Of a DNA stretch of 53,511 nt, positions 27,312 through 37,818 are shown piece by piece. The position numbers and the translations under genes were made by a program. The stretch covers positions 308,208-361,718 of the forward strand of contig NPFB01000027.1 of the NCBI GenBank assembly GCA_014084085.1, read 5' to 3'. Below the pieces are notes generated by a model that saw nothing but the letters and a program-made list of their open reading frames with translations, ran no database searches and had not been told where the DNA came from. How positions within the stretch are numbered: the stretch's first letter is position 1; each line of letters opens with the position of its first letter. The DNA comes from Hondaea fermentalgiana (Eukaryota > Sar > Bigyra > Thraustochytrida > Thraustochytriidae).

Positions 27312-30300
27312 ATGGAGGAAGAGCACGATGACCAAAGCCCACGAAACGGCGCACACTCTGACGAGAGTGCTACTGCTGCCGAGCAACATGAAGATCACCA
27401 CGAAAGAGACGTCGATAGTTGCCGCGACGATAACAGCGAGTCTGCAATGGACAATTTTGACGATGACGCTGCAAGTGTTGCGAGCAGCGCTGATAAAAAG
27501 ACTCTTAAAATTCTTATGTACGGACGATCTCATAAGGGCCCGCGCAAACGCAAACGAAAGAAAGCAAACAACGCTGCAGACGCTTTGAAAGATGCCAGGA
27601 GCATACATCAGTCCGCAGAACACGCACAATCTTTCAGGAAAGAAACCATGACCGCACATACCGAAACAGAATCAGAAACAAACCCAACAACCGCAAAAAA
27701 ACACGAGCAGCAGCAGACCCGCGAACGACGTGAACAAAGCACGCCCAACGCCGAAGAAAACAATGTTGATACCTGCAAAGGTGGAGACAATACGAAAGAA
27801 AAAATCCAGCTTTTTCAGGACCGAGATGAAGACGTGGAGCACGCCGACACAGACGGTCATTCCATTAATCCGGATCAAGAAAAATCAAAACGAAAGAGGA
27901 AAAAGAAGAAGAAGAAGCGGCGCGGCCAAGGATCTTTGCCCGTGCTCGAAGAAGCAGAGAATGAGGAAGACACAGGAGGGTCGGATTCGACGGAGAAGCG
28001 ACGGTCTCGATCACGACTTCCACTCGTCAACGCTGAGGAAACGGCTTCTCATGCTGCGCTCTCTGTTCTCGGCGGCCAAGAAACAGCCGACTTGCAAAGG
28101 GGTCTACCCGGCGATGCTGTCCCGCTTGAGGCGCGCGCGAGGTCCGCGAGTGCCCCCGGACGAACGTTGACAAGTGACATCCCTCGTGGGTCTCGAATCA
28201 CGACAGAAGCACCACAAATTCATGGTCTTGCCAGTCGCGCAGAGCAGCATGCAGACCCGTTGCTTCCGTTGCCACCGCCTCCGCCTTTACCTCCACCACC
28301 GATCGATGCACAATCACAAGCGCACGCATGGGCAGGCGTGCGGCACGACGAGTGGCTTTCGCCAGCAAATGTGACCCCGGTGATGACGAACCCTGGCTAT
28401 CACACTCCTCACCATCTCCATCAGGAGATGCCTCACGAATACCGCTCAGAAGATAGTCTTCCCGTCTACAACGGACAATCAAATCCTGGATCCCCGACTT
28501 CAGGGGATCATTTGAGCAATGCTGCTGGTGTTGGGATGCTGCCTCCTCAGCAGCAGCAGCAACAGCAACACCGCCACCACGTTTACCCTGCATATCACAA
28601 TCCTGATATGAATATGCTTGCCGAAGATCCCAGGGAACCCTTTTATGGCCCATCGATGCCGACGCAGGAATCATACGGTCCATCTTTACCATCGTCAATG
28701 GCTGCAACACACATGCACAATTACTCACATCTTGCTCCTCCTCTAGCAGCACAAACGCTTTTGTACCAAGAAGATTCACAAAAGAGAGGCCAAATGCATG
28801 CGCACGCAGGCAGCGTGTCTCTAAGTCAAGTTCACGCTTACGCGACATCTAGGGGAGAAAACGGAGGCTACATGGAACACCGGGGCGTGAATTCTCGAGT
28901 ATCTACATACGGAAGCCCTACGGCTGTATACGTCAAAGAAAGGCATGATCGAGACACCGACAAGGCGTTCCATCCCAACCGAGACGAGGTGCGCAGCCCC
29001 TTTTCTCCAATCGGAGGCGAGACCCATGAACTTGAGCTGCTCGTCCTCGACCTTGCCAAGGCTCTACCCAACCCGGACTCTCTACGCCTTGCTCAGTCGC
29101 ATTTTTCACCACGACCATACAGCCAAAGTGCCAGCTGGAGCGATGCCGGCGATTCCTTTGAGACCCGGTCGTCCCTTGGAGGGCAGCAAAGCCTCGCTGC
29201 TGCTGCCGTACGAGATGCAACGCAAACCAGTGTGGAGACTAAGGGGCAACCGCTTGGGTCCACGGCACCTGCAGCGGCTGCCAGCGCGCACAGTAGTGCA
29301 GCTTCTGCTACGAGCGGAAGCAGCAGTGGGGCAATTGGGGCCACAGCGAGCACGTCGAAGGAGGGACACGAGGTGCTTGCCAATTATTATCGTCTGTACG
29401 ACGTGGATCGGGAAACGCGTGTGGCTCGGGCAATTCAGATGGCAGAAGCAGAGCGCGCGCGACGCATGCAGGAACACTTGAACGACAAATACCAAGAGAA
29501 GCTAGAACGTGCGCGGCGTCTCGAGTGGGCCATCAAAGCCACTGAAGCGGAGCGTCAGCGACAGACACGCCGTGACAAAGCCTACGAGCGGCGCGTCAAT
29601 CGTCGACGGCGCGTTCTCAAGGAGTGGACGATTCGCCAAGAAGAGGTGGAGCGCGACCGACGCATCAAGCGAGGTGCTGGCGCTGACATTGTATTACGCG
29701 AAGCGCGTCGCAGAATCCGCGCGGAAGCTTCGCGAGCTCGTCGCGCGCGTCGCGAAAGTAGCCTGGGAGGCAACGGGGAGGGCGTAGCCAAGTCTTCACC
29801 GGCTCTTCTGCCCAGTAATGTGCGCAAACAGGAAAGCTTGTCTGCAGGGGCGGATCTGGCGGACTCTTCTGAAGCCAACTATCTCTCTGAAGCCGACCTC
29901 GATTCCGATTTGGATTCCATGTCGAGCTTTAGCGACGATAGCGATGATGGCTATTCGCCCTATGTAGACGATTACGAAGTAGTCTGTCCTTACACGATTC
30001 TCGGATGCGGAACAACGTGTTTACGAAGCGAACTCGACGAGCACCTTTCAATATGCGATTTTCGCGCAAGTGCGCGCGACGTTGTCGACGACCACGAGTC
30101 CAACGATGACATCAATATGCTCTATAACCCACTTGACTGCGTCGTCACATGTCCTTATAGGGTGATGGGCTGCGAGCACGAGTGTTCTCGCGCTATGCTT
30201 CCTGAGCACCTCGTACACTGCGCTTTTCATGACGATGATACGGGGCCGATCGACCTCGACCGCTTCAACCTTGCTACGATATCCCGCAGTGGCGTTGATA

Positions 30301-33300
30301 TGGAACGCTACGAAATTGTGTGCCCTTACTCCATCATGGGATGCACAGACATCATCCTGCGGTCAGAATATTCCGCTCACCTCGCTGTCTGTCCCTTTGC
30401 GCCTGTGACACGACAGCAAGAAGAGGCTGATCGAATCAAGAACATGGAGATGGCCATCGAGGCCGCTGAGGACGAACGCAAGCGTCGACTCACTCTCTCC
30501 GAGGAAGACAATGAGAGAATGCGCTCGCAGCACTTTACACGGCTCGTACGTGCACTTATCGAGGCCCGTCTCATTACGCTTGAACGCGAGGAAGACGAAG
30601 AGGCGTCCAGTCTTGACGCTGTTTCGCCCGGCTCGCATCGGCTGGGTACGGTCACGGCGGCTCTCGGCGCGCTCAGCACTTCAGCTGCCTCTACAGCTTC
30701 GATCGGGTCAGCCTCCTCCTCACACTCTCTCGTCTCGCTTGGGGCGGCGGGAAGCGATGATCTCCTTGTCAACGGCGCACCGGGGCTAGCAGACGAAGGA
30801 TTCGGCGGTGCAGTGGGGCCATCGGCGGCAAGTTTGGCTTTTGTTCCTGGGGAAAGAGACAACTTTGACGATCTTGAGGGTGTTGTTTCCGGCCGGTCAA
30901 GCCGTAGCTCATCCCTCCGGCTCAGTGCACATAGCTCACTTCCTTCTCAGGAATCGACGTCTGACTTGGTACGCCTTGCCGCAAGTGTGAGCGGCAGTCT
31001 CGAGGAGCTAAGCTTGCTGTCGGCGGAGGCAAGCGCAACAGCGCAGCGAACCGATACCACCCATGACTTGGTGCAAGGAGCTGAGGACTCGGAGCCGACC
31101 TCTGCTCCTTCCTCGACACCTGTGGACAACGTCGATGGCGAGCATGGATCTTTTCACCTCGAGCAAATCGCCACGAGTTCGTTGCGCCCTGTTTCGCCAT
31201 TGTTATCACCCTTGCCTCAGACGCCTCAGCGTGCAGGGGAGCGGTCTTCCACGTCGCCGTCTTATTCTCCCGTGCAGGGCCCATCTTCATTGTCACCTTC
31301 TCTTTCGCGCAACCTCCCGCCAACGCACAGGAATGCGCAGAGCTTAACATCGCTGGAGCCCTCGTGGCCCTCGGAGTCGCTCCGTCGTGAGTCGAGCTTT
31401 GATTCTGCTCGAGGCCGCGACAGTCTCATCAACAGCAAAAACGTGAAATGGATCTTCAAGGCGGCCGAAATTGAGGCGCTTCGCCAAAAGGTCGAACTGC
31501 GTGCTTTGGAGCGCGCCATGGGCGGGGGTGGTTCCGGGAGCGCACGGCGCAAAGGCTTTGTGCTACCGCTGCGTCGCATTCGCTCCTCGCCAGCAATGCT
31601 AAGCTACGGCGAGGCAAGAAGCCAGGACTCTCCACCTCGCATCGCAGAGACTCGTGATCGCACAAGCAGTTCTGAGACCAGCATGGACAATTCGAGTCGG
31701 ACGAGGCCAAGCACCCCGGCGCGGGAGCTCACGCGATCCAATAGCTTCAAGCTTTTGCGGGATCGCGGAATGTCGATCTCAAGTCTCAAGAGCACCTCCG
31801 TGGGTAATCCTCTTGCGTCTCTAGCGCAAGCAGCCGCCGGTGCGGGAATGAGCTTTGACGCGGTGATGCGAGCTTCGCGCTCTCGACGTAGCACGGCAAG
31901 TAGTGTTGACGCGAGTCCGGCAATACGCCAGCGCTTCAGTTCGCGGGCCTCGGAGCTTTCTGGAGACACCGCTAACACTTCGACCTCTTCGGTCGTTTCG
32001 TTGACTACGGAGAGCACCGGGATGCCAGTATGGCCAACGACGCGTCACCATCGAAGTCGAAGTCTCGGATATCAGGGCCCGGGTCTTCACGTCCAAGGTT
32101 TCGGATTGGACGGGGATAATGGCGAGCCTTGGGGGGGTTCCTCCCGGGGCAAGACGCAGAGAGCAATGTCTTCGGAGTCAGGGGTTCATGGTTCGATGCC
32201 TGAATCCTCCCTTCACGACCACATGGACGATCAAATGCGAAATTTACATCGTCGCCTTCGCATCGAGCTGCAAGAGTACGCAGACGCTTGCACCAAAGAG
32301 AATGTTTCGTACGAAAGTACAATTGCGGACATTCGCTCGAAAATTGAGCACGAGGCATCTCTGTGTTTCGGACATGGTTCGCGTGCTGAGCTCTTTGGAT
32401 CGTACGCAAGCGGACTGGCGGTGCCGGGTCTCTCTGACCTGGACCTGGTTCTCATCACGAGTCATGGCCGGCTGGACGTGAATGGCGCGAACATTTGCAA
32501 CATTCTCGGTCGCGTGTTGCGTCACAAAAACTGGTTGTCCGATATTAAGATTCTTGATCGTGCGAAGATGCCCGTGGTAAAACTCAAGACAAACCCCGAA
32601 GTGGTCGGTCGCGCCGTCAACGTGGACTTGACAATTGCATTGCCTTCGCATGCAGGTTTGCATGCCGCTGGGCATATTCGTCGCCTTGTGCAGCACCACG
32701 AGCAGCTCCGCCCGATCGTGCTCACACTGAAGCGATTTCTTGCTGAACGAGGCCTTCATGACCCATTCTCGGGAGGTCTATCCTCGTATGCCCTCGTGCT
32801 TATGGTTGTGGCCTCGCTAAATCGTTCAGTGGATCGGAGACTATGGCGCGCCCGGCGTCGTTCGGAGGACTTTGGCGCGCGCTCGCCTTCAACAAGCGAA
32901 CTGGGTCTATCTCTCGGGGGTATGCTCGAAGGGGCTATGTCTGGAGGCACTGCCGCCACGGCGCAACATGCCTCGTCGCGCTTGAGCCTCGGTCTTTTGC
33001 TGATGGACCTCTTGCAGTTCTTTGGGCGAGAATTTAATCCCTCCCAAGATGCAATCTTGGTTGATTACACGACCGCAGGCAATGAGCGACAAACAATGCG
33101 CATTGGCGAGCGATCTCGTGCGGGCACTGCGGCGCCCTCGGGCGGCGACTATACTGCCCTTTTGGTCGTCGAGGACCCTGTACAAACGGGAAATAATGTA
33201 GGACGGACCTGTTTTCGCTTTGCCGAAGTCCAATATGCATTCAAGGAACTCTATGCCAAGTTGCTGTCCTTTACTGTGCGATGCGAGGCCATCAAGTTAA

Positions 33301-33350
33301 ACTCGCCATCAAAGCGAGGCATTCTCGAGCGATTCATTTTTGCGAAGTGA
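27312..33350 (+). CDS. Giant protein: TRAF-type zinc fingers plus non-canonical poly(A)/nucleotidyltransferase domain
   Basis: The product is 2012 residues from the first in-frame ATG (MEEEHDDQSPRNG). Residues 1-690 are disordered with Lys-rich nuclear-signal-like blocks (GPRKRKRKKA about 75, KRKRKKKKKKRR about 193) and a polyQ near 413-422. An Arg/Glu coiled coil covers about 690-820. Three TRAF-type zinc-finger units follow, each with CPY-x-(I/V)-(L/M)-GC: C892, C947 and C1004. About 630 Ser-rich residues separate them from a C-terminal TENT-type domain. That domain has FGSYASGL (1695-1702), catalytic carboxylates D1709 and D1711 in SDLDLVL, D1772 in VNVDLTI, and the PAP-associated block DPFSGGLSSYALVLMV (1817-1832) then FFGREFNP. 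It resembles TRF4/PAPD5/7 or Cid1 enzymes that add A or U to RNA 3' ends. RNA tailing is inferred from family; catalytic residues are present. No introns in 6 kb. Confidence 0.85.
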   Translation: MEEEHDDQSPRNGAHSDESATAAEQHEDHHERDVDSCRDDNSESAMDNFDDDAASVASSADKKTLKILMYGRSHKGPRKRKRKKANNAADALKDARSIHQSAEHAQSFRKETMTAHTETESETNPTTAKKHEQQQTRERREQSTPNAEENNVDTCKGGDNTKEKIQLFQDRDEDVEHADTDGHSINPDQEKSKRKRKKKKKKRRGQGSLPVLEEAENEEDTGGSDSTEKRRSRSRLPLVNAEETASHAALSVLGGQETADLQRGLPGDAVPLEARARSASAPGRTLTSDIPRGSRITTEAPQIHGLASRAEQHADPLLPLPPPPPLPPPPIDAQSQAHAWAGVRHDEWLSPANVTPVMTNPGYHTPHHLHQEMPHEYRSEDSLPVYNGQSNPGSPTSGDHLSNAAGVGMLPPQQQQQQQHRHHVYPAYHNPDMNMLAEDPREPFYGPSMPTQESYGPSLPSSMAATHMHNYSHLAPPLAAQTLLYQEDSQKRGQMHAHAGSVSLSQVHAYATSRGENGGYMEHRGVNSRVSTYGSPTAVYVKERHDRDTDKAFHPNRDEVRSPFSPIGGETHELELLVLDLAKALPNPDSLRLAQSHFSPRPYSQSASWSDAGDSFETRSSLGGQQSLAAAAVRDATQTSVETKGQPLGSTAPAAAASAHSSAASATSGSSSGAIGATASTSKEGHEVLANYYRLYDVDRETRVARAIQMAEAERARRMQEHLNDKYQEKLERARRLEWAIKATEAERQRQTRRDKAYERRVNRRRRVLKEWTIRQEEVERDRRIKRGAGADIVLREARRRIRAEASRARRARRESSLGGNGEGVAKSSPALLPSNVRKQESLSAGADLADSSEANYLSEADLDSDLDSMSSFSDDSDDGYSPYVDDYEVVCPYTILGCGTTCLRSELDEHLSICDFRASARDVVDDHESNDDINMLYNPLDCVVTCPYRVMGCEHECSRAMLPEHLVHCAFHDDDTGPIDLDRFNLATISRSGVDMERYEIVCPYSIMGCTDIILRSEYSAHLAVCPFAPVTRQQEEADRIKNMEMAIEAAEDERKRRLTLSEEDNERMRSQHFTRLVRALIEARLITLEREEDEEASSLDAVSPGSHRLGTVTAALGALSTSAASTASIGSASSSHSLVSLGAAGSDDLLVNGAPGLADEGFGGAVGPSAASLAFVPGERDNFDDLEGVVSGRSSRSSSLRLSAHSSLPSQESTSDLVRLAASVSGSLEELSLLSAEASATAQRTDTTHDLVQGAEDSEPTSAPSSTPVDNVDGEHGSFHLEQIATSSLRPVSPLLSPLPQTPQRAGERSSTSPSYSPVQGPSSLSPSLSRNLPPTHRNAQSLTSLEPSWPSESLRRESSFDSARGRDSLINSKNVKWIFKAAEIEALRQKVELRALERAMGGGGSGSARRKGFVLPLRRIRSSPAMLSYGEARSQDSPPRIAETRDRTSSSETSMDNSSRTRPSTPARELTRSNSFKLLRDRGMSISSLKSTSVGNPLASLAQAAAGAGMSFDAVMRASRSRRSTASSVDASPAIRQRFSSRASELSGDTANTSTSSVVSLTTESTGMPVWPTTRHHRSRSLGYQGPGLHVQGFGLDGDNGEPWGGSSRGKTQRAMSSESGVHGSMPESSLHDHMDDQMRNLHRRLRIELQEYADACTKENVSYESTIADIRSKIEHEASLCFGHGSRAELFGSYASGLAVPGLSDLDLVLITSHGRLDVNGANICNILGRVLRHKNWLSDIKILDRAKMPVVKLKTNPEVVGRAVNVDLTIALPSHAGLHAAGHIRRLVQHHEQLRPIVLTLKRFLAERGLHDPFSGGLSSYALVLMVVASLNRSVDRRLWRARRRSEDFGARSPSTSELGLSLGGMLEGAMSGGTAATAQHASSRLSLGLLLMDLLQFFGREFNPSQDAILVDYTTAGNERQTMRIGERSRAGTAAPSGGDYTALLVVEDPVQTGNNVGRTCFRFAEVQYAFKELYAKLLSFTVRCEAIKLNSPSKRGILERFIFAK
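28546..28575 (+). repeat. CAG/CAA triplet run (polyQ) in nucleotidyltransferase gene
   Basis: About eight consecutive Gln codons in the disordered N-terminal half of the large protein. Confidence 0.8.
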
Positions 33351-33645
33351 GACTGCCTCTTTCCTTTCTACTCTAAAGGAAGGTAGGCCTTTGCTGCTAT
33401 TCTCTGCGAAACGACTTGCGCAAAAATGAAAAAATAAGGATTTTATCGCCAGCACCTTCTTCTTCTTCCTAAGGTAATTGTATATTTCCTCTCCTCTTCT
33501 TCACTTTCTGCGAGTCAGGTTCAGGTTGCAAACTAAAAGTAAGGAAGCGATATTTTGCTAGTCCCTATTTGAAAGTCTAATAAGGTATGGTCGGAAGGTG
33601 GGCTAACCCATCATCGCTATCGGAGGAAAGAATCAAATGATGATT

Positions 33646-36600
33646 TCAGAGGCGCACGGAGAATCCATCTGCGCTCTTGTAAAATGATTCGCTATCTGCC
33701 TCGAGACTCGGAAGACCAGGCTGAGCAAACCCAGGTGGCGCTCGCGAAAGTCCTACGTTGGTACCTGAGTTATGTCGACTACTGTTCGTGCTGCCAACGG
33801 GAGTGCTTTGGCTTGGGATCGGATTCGTATTCGCCCCCCAAATGCTGCTCGGATTCAAGCCAGTGGCGGCTGGGCCAGGAGGCGTGTGCCACGAGGAATT
33901 GAGGCCAGGAAGAGCTTGCGTTGTCGTCTGTGATGGGGCGCCGGTCCCGCCGAGGAGCATGCTCATGACTTCGGAGCCCGAAATGCGCTGGGCTTGAGCG
34001 GCCGGCAATGGTGGCTCCGGGTGCGCCTGAACGTGGCCGTGGCCTTGAGAAGGCGGATCCGTTGGCAGCGAAGTCCCGCTCGTCAGCGAGTCGGATACCA
34101 TGAGCTCCGGCTTGGGCTTTGGCTTGTTGGATTTGTTTGAAGTGCGGCGTAAAAAGCCCACAGAGCTCGTATCAAGCTCGACGGGTGTCCCGAGCGGAAC
34201 AGCAGGAGCTTCGAGAGATGAAACGGAAGAAGGCGATGGCTTGATCCCGATGAGTTGATCGAGCTTTGCTTGCATCATTGCAGTTTCCTTGCTCTGGTCA
34301 TTGTTTCCTGGGGAATTGAAGTTCTCTTCGGATGCCTTCTTCGCTTCGTTTCGAGTACTTTCTTCCTGTTTACGTTCCTGCATCTGCATTTCTTCTTTCG
34401 CTTTTTGTCTGCGAAGCTCCTGCTCTGCGAGACGACGTTTCGCTTGCTCATTGCGCTCCTCACGGACTTGTTGCAGCTTGGCATCAATCAGCTCACGAGC
34501 CTTTGCGATCGATTCCTCTGAGCCTTGAAGACGAAGAACGCCAGGCTGCGCCTGCGAAGCATCGATACGAGCCTCCGACTCCTCTTGAATTGCATTTATG
34601 GTTGCTCCTTTGGACCCGATGATCACGGGAACATCGGCAGGATCGATGTGAATCACGTCGTTTTCACGCTCGTAGCGCTCCACGTGTTCCTCAATGAGCT
34701 CCTTTGCCTTGGCAAGCGCTTCTTCGGCGCCACGAAGGCGAATGCAGCCAGCGTCGCGACTGACATCGATCTGCGCCACCCCGCTTGCTGCGCGCAACTC
34801 TCGAATGTTGGCCCCCTTCTTTCCGATCAGGGAAGGAATGGCCTCAACCGGAACTGGGATAGACATGCGCTCGCGATGCCAAACTTGCACAATATCTCCG
34901 ATGGCGCGCTGAGCGGCCTGCACCGCGTCGGCCTCGCTGCTGATAAGCTCGACGCAGCAGGGATCGCGTTGGACGTTGATCTGCACGTTTGGATGAGCCT
35001 CCTGAATTTTGCGAATGGAAGCGCCCTTTTTGCCAATGATGTGAGCAATCATAGCCGCATCATCCAGGGGGACACGAACAATTTGATCGGGAAAGGAGAA
35101 ACGAAGGAGAGCAAAGAGGGCGCTTTTGCCAGCCGCGAGGTTCTTGGACCGACCTGCAATCCGGACCTGGCCACGTGTTTCGTCCACCTGAAATTTGACG
35201 TTGTGTTGGGACTCGAGACGTTCCAGATTCACCTTGACAGAGGGCTGCGTGAGATGAGATGCATGGTCATGGGGAACACGAAGGATTTCATGGTCGATAC
35301 CAGACGCCATCTCTCCAAGTACGACCTTGAGAGATTGCACGTTCGGACCCTGCCCTTCAAGGAAAACGACTTTGACAGGGGCAGGCACATGCTTCGGGCG
35401 AAGATACGACGGCGTATCGTCCTCAACGACGGCTTCTTCTTCGATCCGAAGTTTGGCGCCAGTTTCTTCTTGGAGGCGACGCACCACAGAAGCATCATCC
35501 AGCGTGGAGAGAACCTTGGTTGGTACATTGACAAGCTTTTCCTGAACGCGGACTCCATCCTGTAACAAGGAACGTACTTGATTGAGCGCTTGCAAAAGAG
35601 CGTCGTTGGCTTTGCCGCGGACACGGACCTCTTGCGGGCCACGCAAAACGTCAATCTGAACGGAGAATTCGTCTTGAATTCTGCGAATGGTCTCCCCGTT
35701 CCGGCCGACGAGCCTACGAACCGCTTCAGGCGAGGGAATAGGAACGATCGATTCTCTGTAGGCCTCACGCTCCTTCTCGGGAACAAGGGCATCGCCAACG
35801 AGCGCTCGAATGGCCTCGATGGCAGCTTCGATTTTCGATGGGTCTTCCGCGTGTACGCGAACAGGACTCACCGCAGCGATGGTACCGAACTTATCTGCCG
35901 GTGCGTCGTTCGCGGTAACATTGCTGCCCTTGCGCCGGTCCAAACTTACGTCAATTTGTGCACCGGTTTCCTTGCGCAAACGCCGCAGTGTAACTCCGCC
36001 TTTGCCAATAAGGTTTCCTGTTGCAGAGGTGAGGACGAATAGGATGGTGTTCTCGTGCGCAAAGCGTTCAATGATCGTTTCGATTTGGGCTTTGGCGGCC
36101 GCGACCTCTGAGCCACGGCCCCGAATCACAGCCTGGCCGCCAACGAGAGAAATGCTGGTTTGTGTCTCGCGCTGGAGTTTGCCAATGACCGCACCCTTGG
36201 TACCAATCACCGCGGGACGAACCTCCTCGGGAACAGAGACACGTTCAACCCTGAGCGCAGCGATGAGATCGCGCAGTGCGGCGGCGGCTGTAGCGACAGC
36301 ATCTTCAGGCCCACGGATGAGAACACGAAAAGTCTTTGCGCTGTCTGCCTTGCCATCTACAGGTGCGGCTCTGCCACGGGCTTTGGCCACATCGCGGCGC
36401 TGGGCCTCAACAGAGGCCCCTCTAGAGGCGTCCTGAATCTTTTTAATGCGGGAGGAAGGGGGACCGTTGTCCGCACCGGCAACAGCGTCAAAGAGAACGG
36501 CATGGAAGTCTTCGGGAAAGTCAAGAGTAACATTTTCCTTTGCATGTTTCTCGAGTACGTCGCGGACCGCTTGTTCTGCGGCGTCAAGCTTCGCGGGAAT

Positions 36601-37818
36601 CGCGCGCAAGACGACGCAGGGAAGGTTCGCCGGGTTCGTGTCGCCCTCGTTGCCAGACTTGGGCACATCAATGTGCGCACCCGTGACTTGCTGCAGCTCG
36701 CGGACCGTGGATCCCTTTTTGCCGACAATGGCCGCGGCCTGATCGGCAGATATCAGCGGAATCCGGCGCGTCTGTTCTTCGTTTTCTAAAGCGAGAGCAC
36801 GCAGTTTCTGGACAGCCTGGGAAACGTCTGCCGCCCTTCCCAGGACGCTGATGCGGCCGGCTGTGCGGTCGAGGTCGAGCGTGACATTATGAGCGGTCTC
36901 AAGTGTCTGAATTTCTGCGCCGCCTTGAGCAAGGAGCATGCGGAGGAAGGATCCATTGGGAACGGCTTCAACCTCTTCCGTGGTCGCCCCGAGGTCGTTG
37001 AGAGCGCCTTTGACACGCTCTATATCGTCGGGCTGACCTCGCACCCACATAATATTTCCTGTCAGAGAGATGCTAACGTTGAGGAGAGACTCTATGGTCT
37101 TGAGATGCGTACTTTTGTCCATCCTGAGTACGTGCAGGTCTGCATCGGAGAGCGGAATCTGGGTGGTGACCTCGTCGCAAAACTTGGACACGGCGAGGAC
37201 GGCACTTTCCACGTCCTCAAGGACGCCGAGAATGCTAACCTGGCCGGACGGGTGCACCTGAATGGTGACAAAGCTCGCCTCTTCAAGCGTACGAAGACGA
37301 GTTCCTTGCTTGCCAACAAACTCGCCGATACGAGTCGGGGGCACGGTGACGGTTCGTTCCGCAAGCATGTCTGGCGTAACAAGTGCACCGCCTTTGGATG
37401 CGGATATGCGCTGACAAAGCTCGGCTCGCCTGGTGCTAGCCTCTGCCTCCTTGACAGAAAGCTGCGATTCCCGTCGGCGCTGAGCGTTGAGTGCTTGGGC
37501 TTGGAGCAGCGCCCGTTTGCGCTGCTCCAGGGCGGCAACTGTCTCGAGGGCCTTTCGCACGCCGCGAAGCTTGGATAACTGTTTGAGCAGGGTCTTTTCC
37601 TGCGCGAGCGTCATGGTCGCTGTGCGTTCGCGCTTGGCCTCCAGCTGGCGCATGTCGCGGTCCACACTCTCGCGCGAGGCGCCCCGGGGCACGCTGCGGC
37701 TGGCGACCTTGAGCTCGCGGTCAACTGCCTTGAGCTCTTCGGCGGCCCGCAGACTCGCCGTCGCGGCATCTTCGACTGCCGCTGCCGCCGCCGCTGCCGC
37801 CGCCGCCGCCGCCTCCAT
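33646..37818 (-). CDS. HDLBP: Vigilin/Scp160-like multi-KH-domain RNA-binding protein
   Basis: The 1390-residue product starts MEA(A)n with poly-Ala from GCC repeats, then has an N-terminal helical region (20-140). KH repeats run from about 158 to 1090. Eight have an intact GxxG loop: GKQG (169-172), GKKG, GTKG, GKGG, GRNG, GKKG, GKKG and GSKG. About five more are degenerate KH units lacking the loop (for example MDKSTHLKTIESLLNVSISL and QPSVKVNLERLESQHNVKFQV). The mix of intact and degenerate KHs in one protein of this size is the vigilin/Scp160 pattern (14-15 KHs). After a Gln/Glu/Arg coiled coil (about 1095-1150) the C-terminus is Pro/Ser/Gly-rich and disordered. Vigilins bind many mRNAs on ER-associated polysomes and shape translation. 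It is convergent with the nucleotidyltransferase gene and divergent from COQ2. No introns. Confidence 0.9.
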   Translation of the reverse strand: MEAAAAAAAAAAAAVEDAATASLRAAEELKAVDRELKVASRSVPRGASRESVDRDMRQLEAKRERTATMTLAQEKTLLKQLSKLRGVRKALETVAALEQRKRALLQAQALNAQRRRESQLSVKEAEASTRRAELCQRISASKGGALVTPDMLAERTVTVPPTRIGEFVGKQGTRLRTLEEASFVTIQVHPSGQVSILGVLEDVESAVLAVSKFCDEVTTQIPLSDADLHVLRMDKSTHLKTIESLLNVSISLTGNIMWVRGQPDDIERVKGALNDLGATTEEVEAVPNGSFLRMLLAQGGAEIQTLETAHNVTLDLDRTAGRISVLGRAADVSQAVQKLRALALENEEQTRRIPLISADQAAAIVGKKGSTVRELQQVTGAHIDVPKSGNEGDTNPANLPCVVLRAIPAKLDAAEQAVRDVLEKHAKENVTLDFPEDFHAVLFDAVAGADNGPPSSRIKKIQDASRGASVEAQRRDVAKARGRAAPVDGKADSAKTFRVLIRGPEDAVATAAAALRDLIAALRVERVSVPEEVRPAVIGTKGAVIGKLQRETQTSISLVGGQAVIRGRGSEVAAAKAQIETIIERFAHENTILFVLTSATGNLIGKGGVTLRRLRKETGAQIDVSLDRRKGSNVTANDAPADKFGTIAAVSPVRVHAEDPSKIEAAIEAIRALVGDALVPEKEREAYRESIVPIPSPEAVRRLVGRNGETIRRIQDEFSVQIDVLRGPQEVRVRGKANDALLQALNQVRSLLQDGVRVQEKLVNVPTKVLSTLDDASVVRRLQEETGAKLRIEEEAVVEDDTPSYLRPKHVPAPVKVVFLEGQGPNVQSLKVVLGEMASGIDHEILRVPHDHASHLTQPSVKVNLERLESQHNVKFQVDETRGQVRIAGRSKNLAAGKSALFALLRFSFPDQIVRVPLDDAAMIAHIIGKKGASIRKIQEAHPNVQINVQRDPCCVELISSEADAVQAAQRAIGDIVQVWHRERMSIPVPVEAIPSLIGKKGANIRELRAASGVAQIDVSRDAGCIRLRGAEEALAKAKELIEEHVERYERENDVIHIDPADVPVIIGSKGATINAIQEESEARIDASQAQPGVLRLQGSEESIAKARELIDAKLQQVREERNEQAKRRLAEQELRRQKAKEEMQMQERKQEESTRNEAKKASEENFNSPGNNDQSKETAMMQAKLDQLIGIKPSPSSVSSLEAPAVPLGTPVELDTSSVGFLRRTSNKSNKPKPKPELMVSDSLTSGTSLPTDPPSQGHGHVQAHPEPPLPAAQAQRISGSEVMSMLLGGTGAPSQTTTQALPGLNSSWHTPPGPAATGLNPSSIWGANTNPIPSQSTPVGSTNSSRHNSGTNVGLSRAPPGFAQPGLPSLEADSESFYKSADGFSVRL

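Noticed and set aside
34525..35565. 346-residue plus-strand open frame
   Set aside because: Antisense to the vigilin-like KH domains; no independent conserved sequence.
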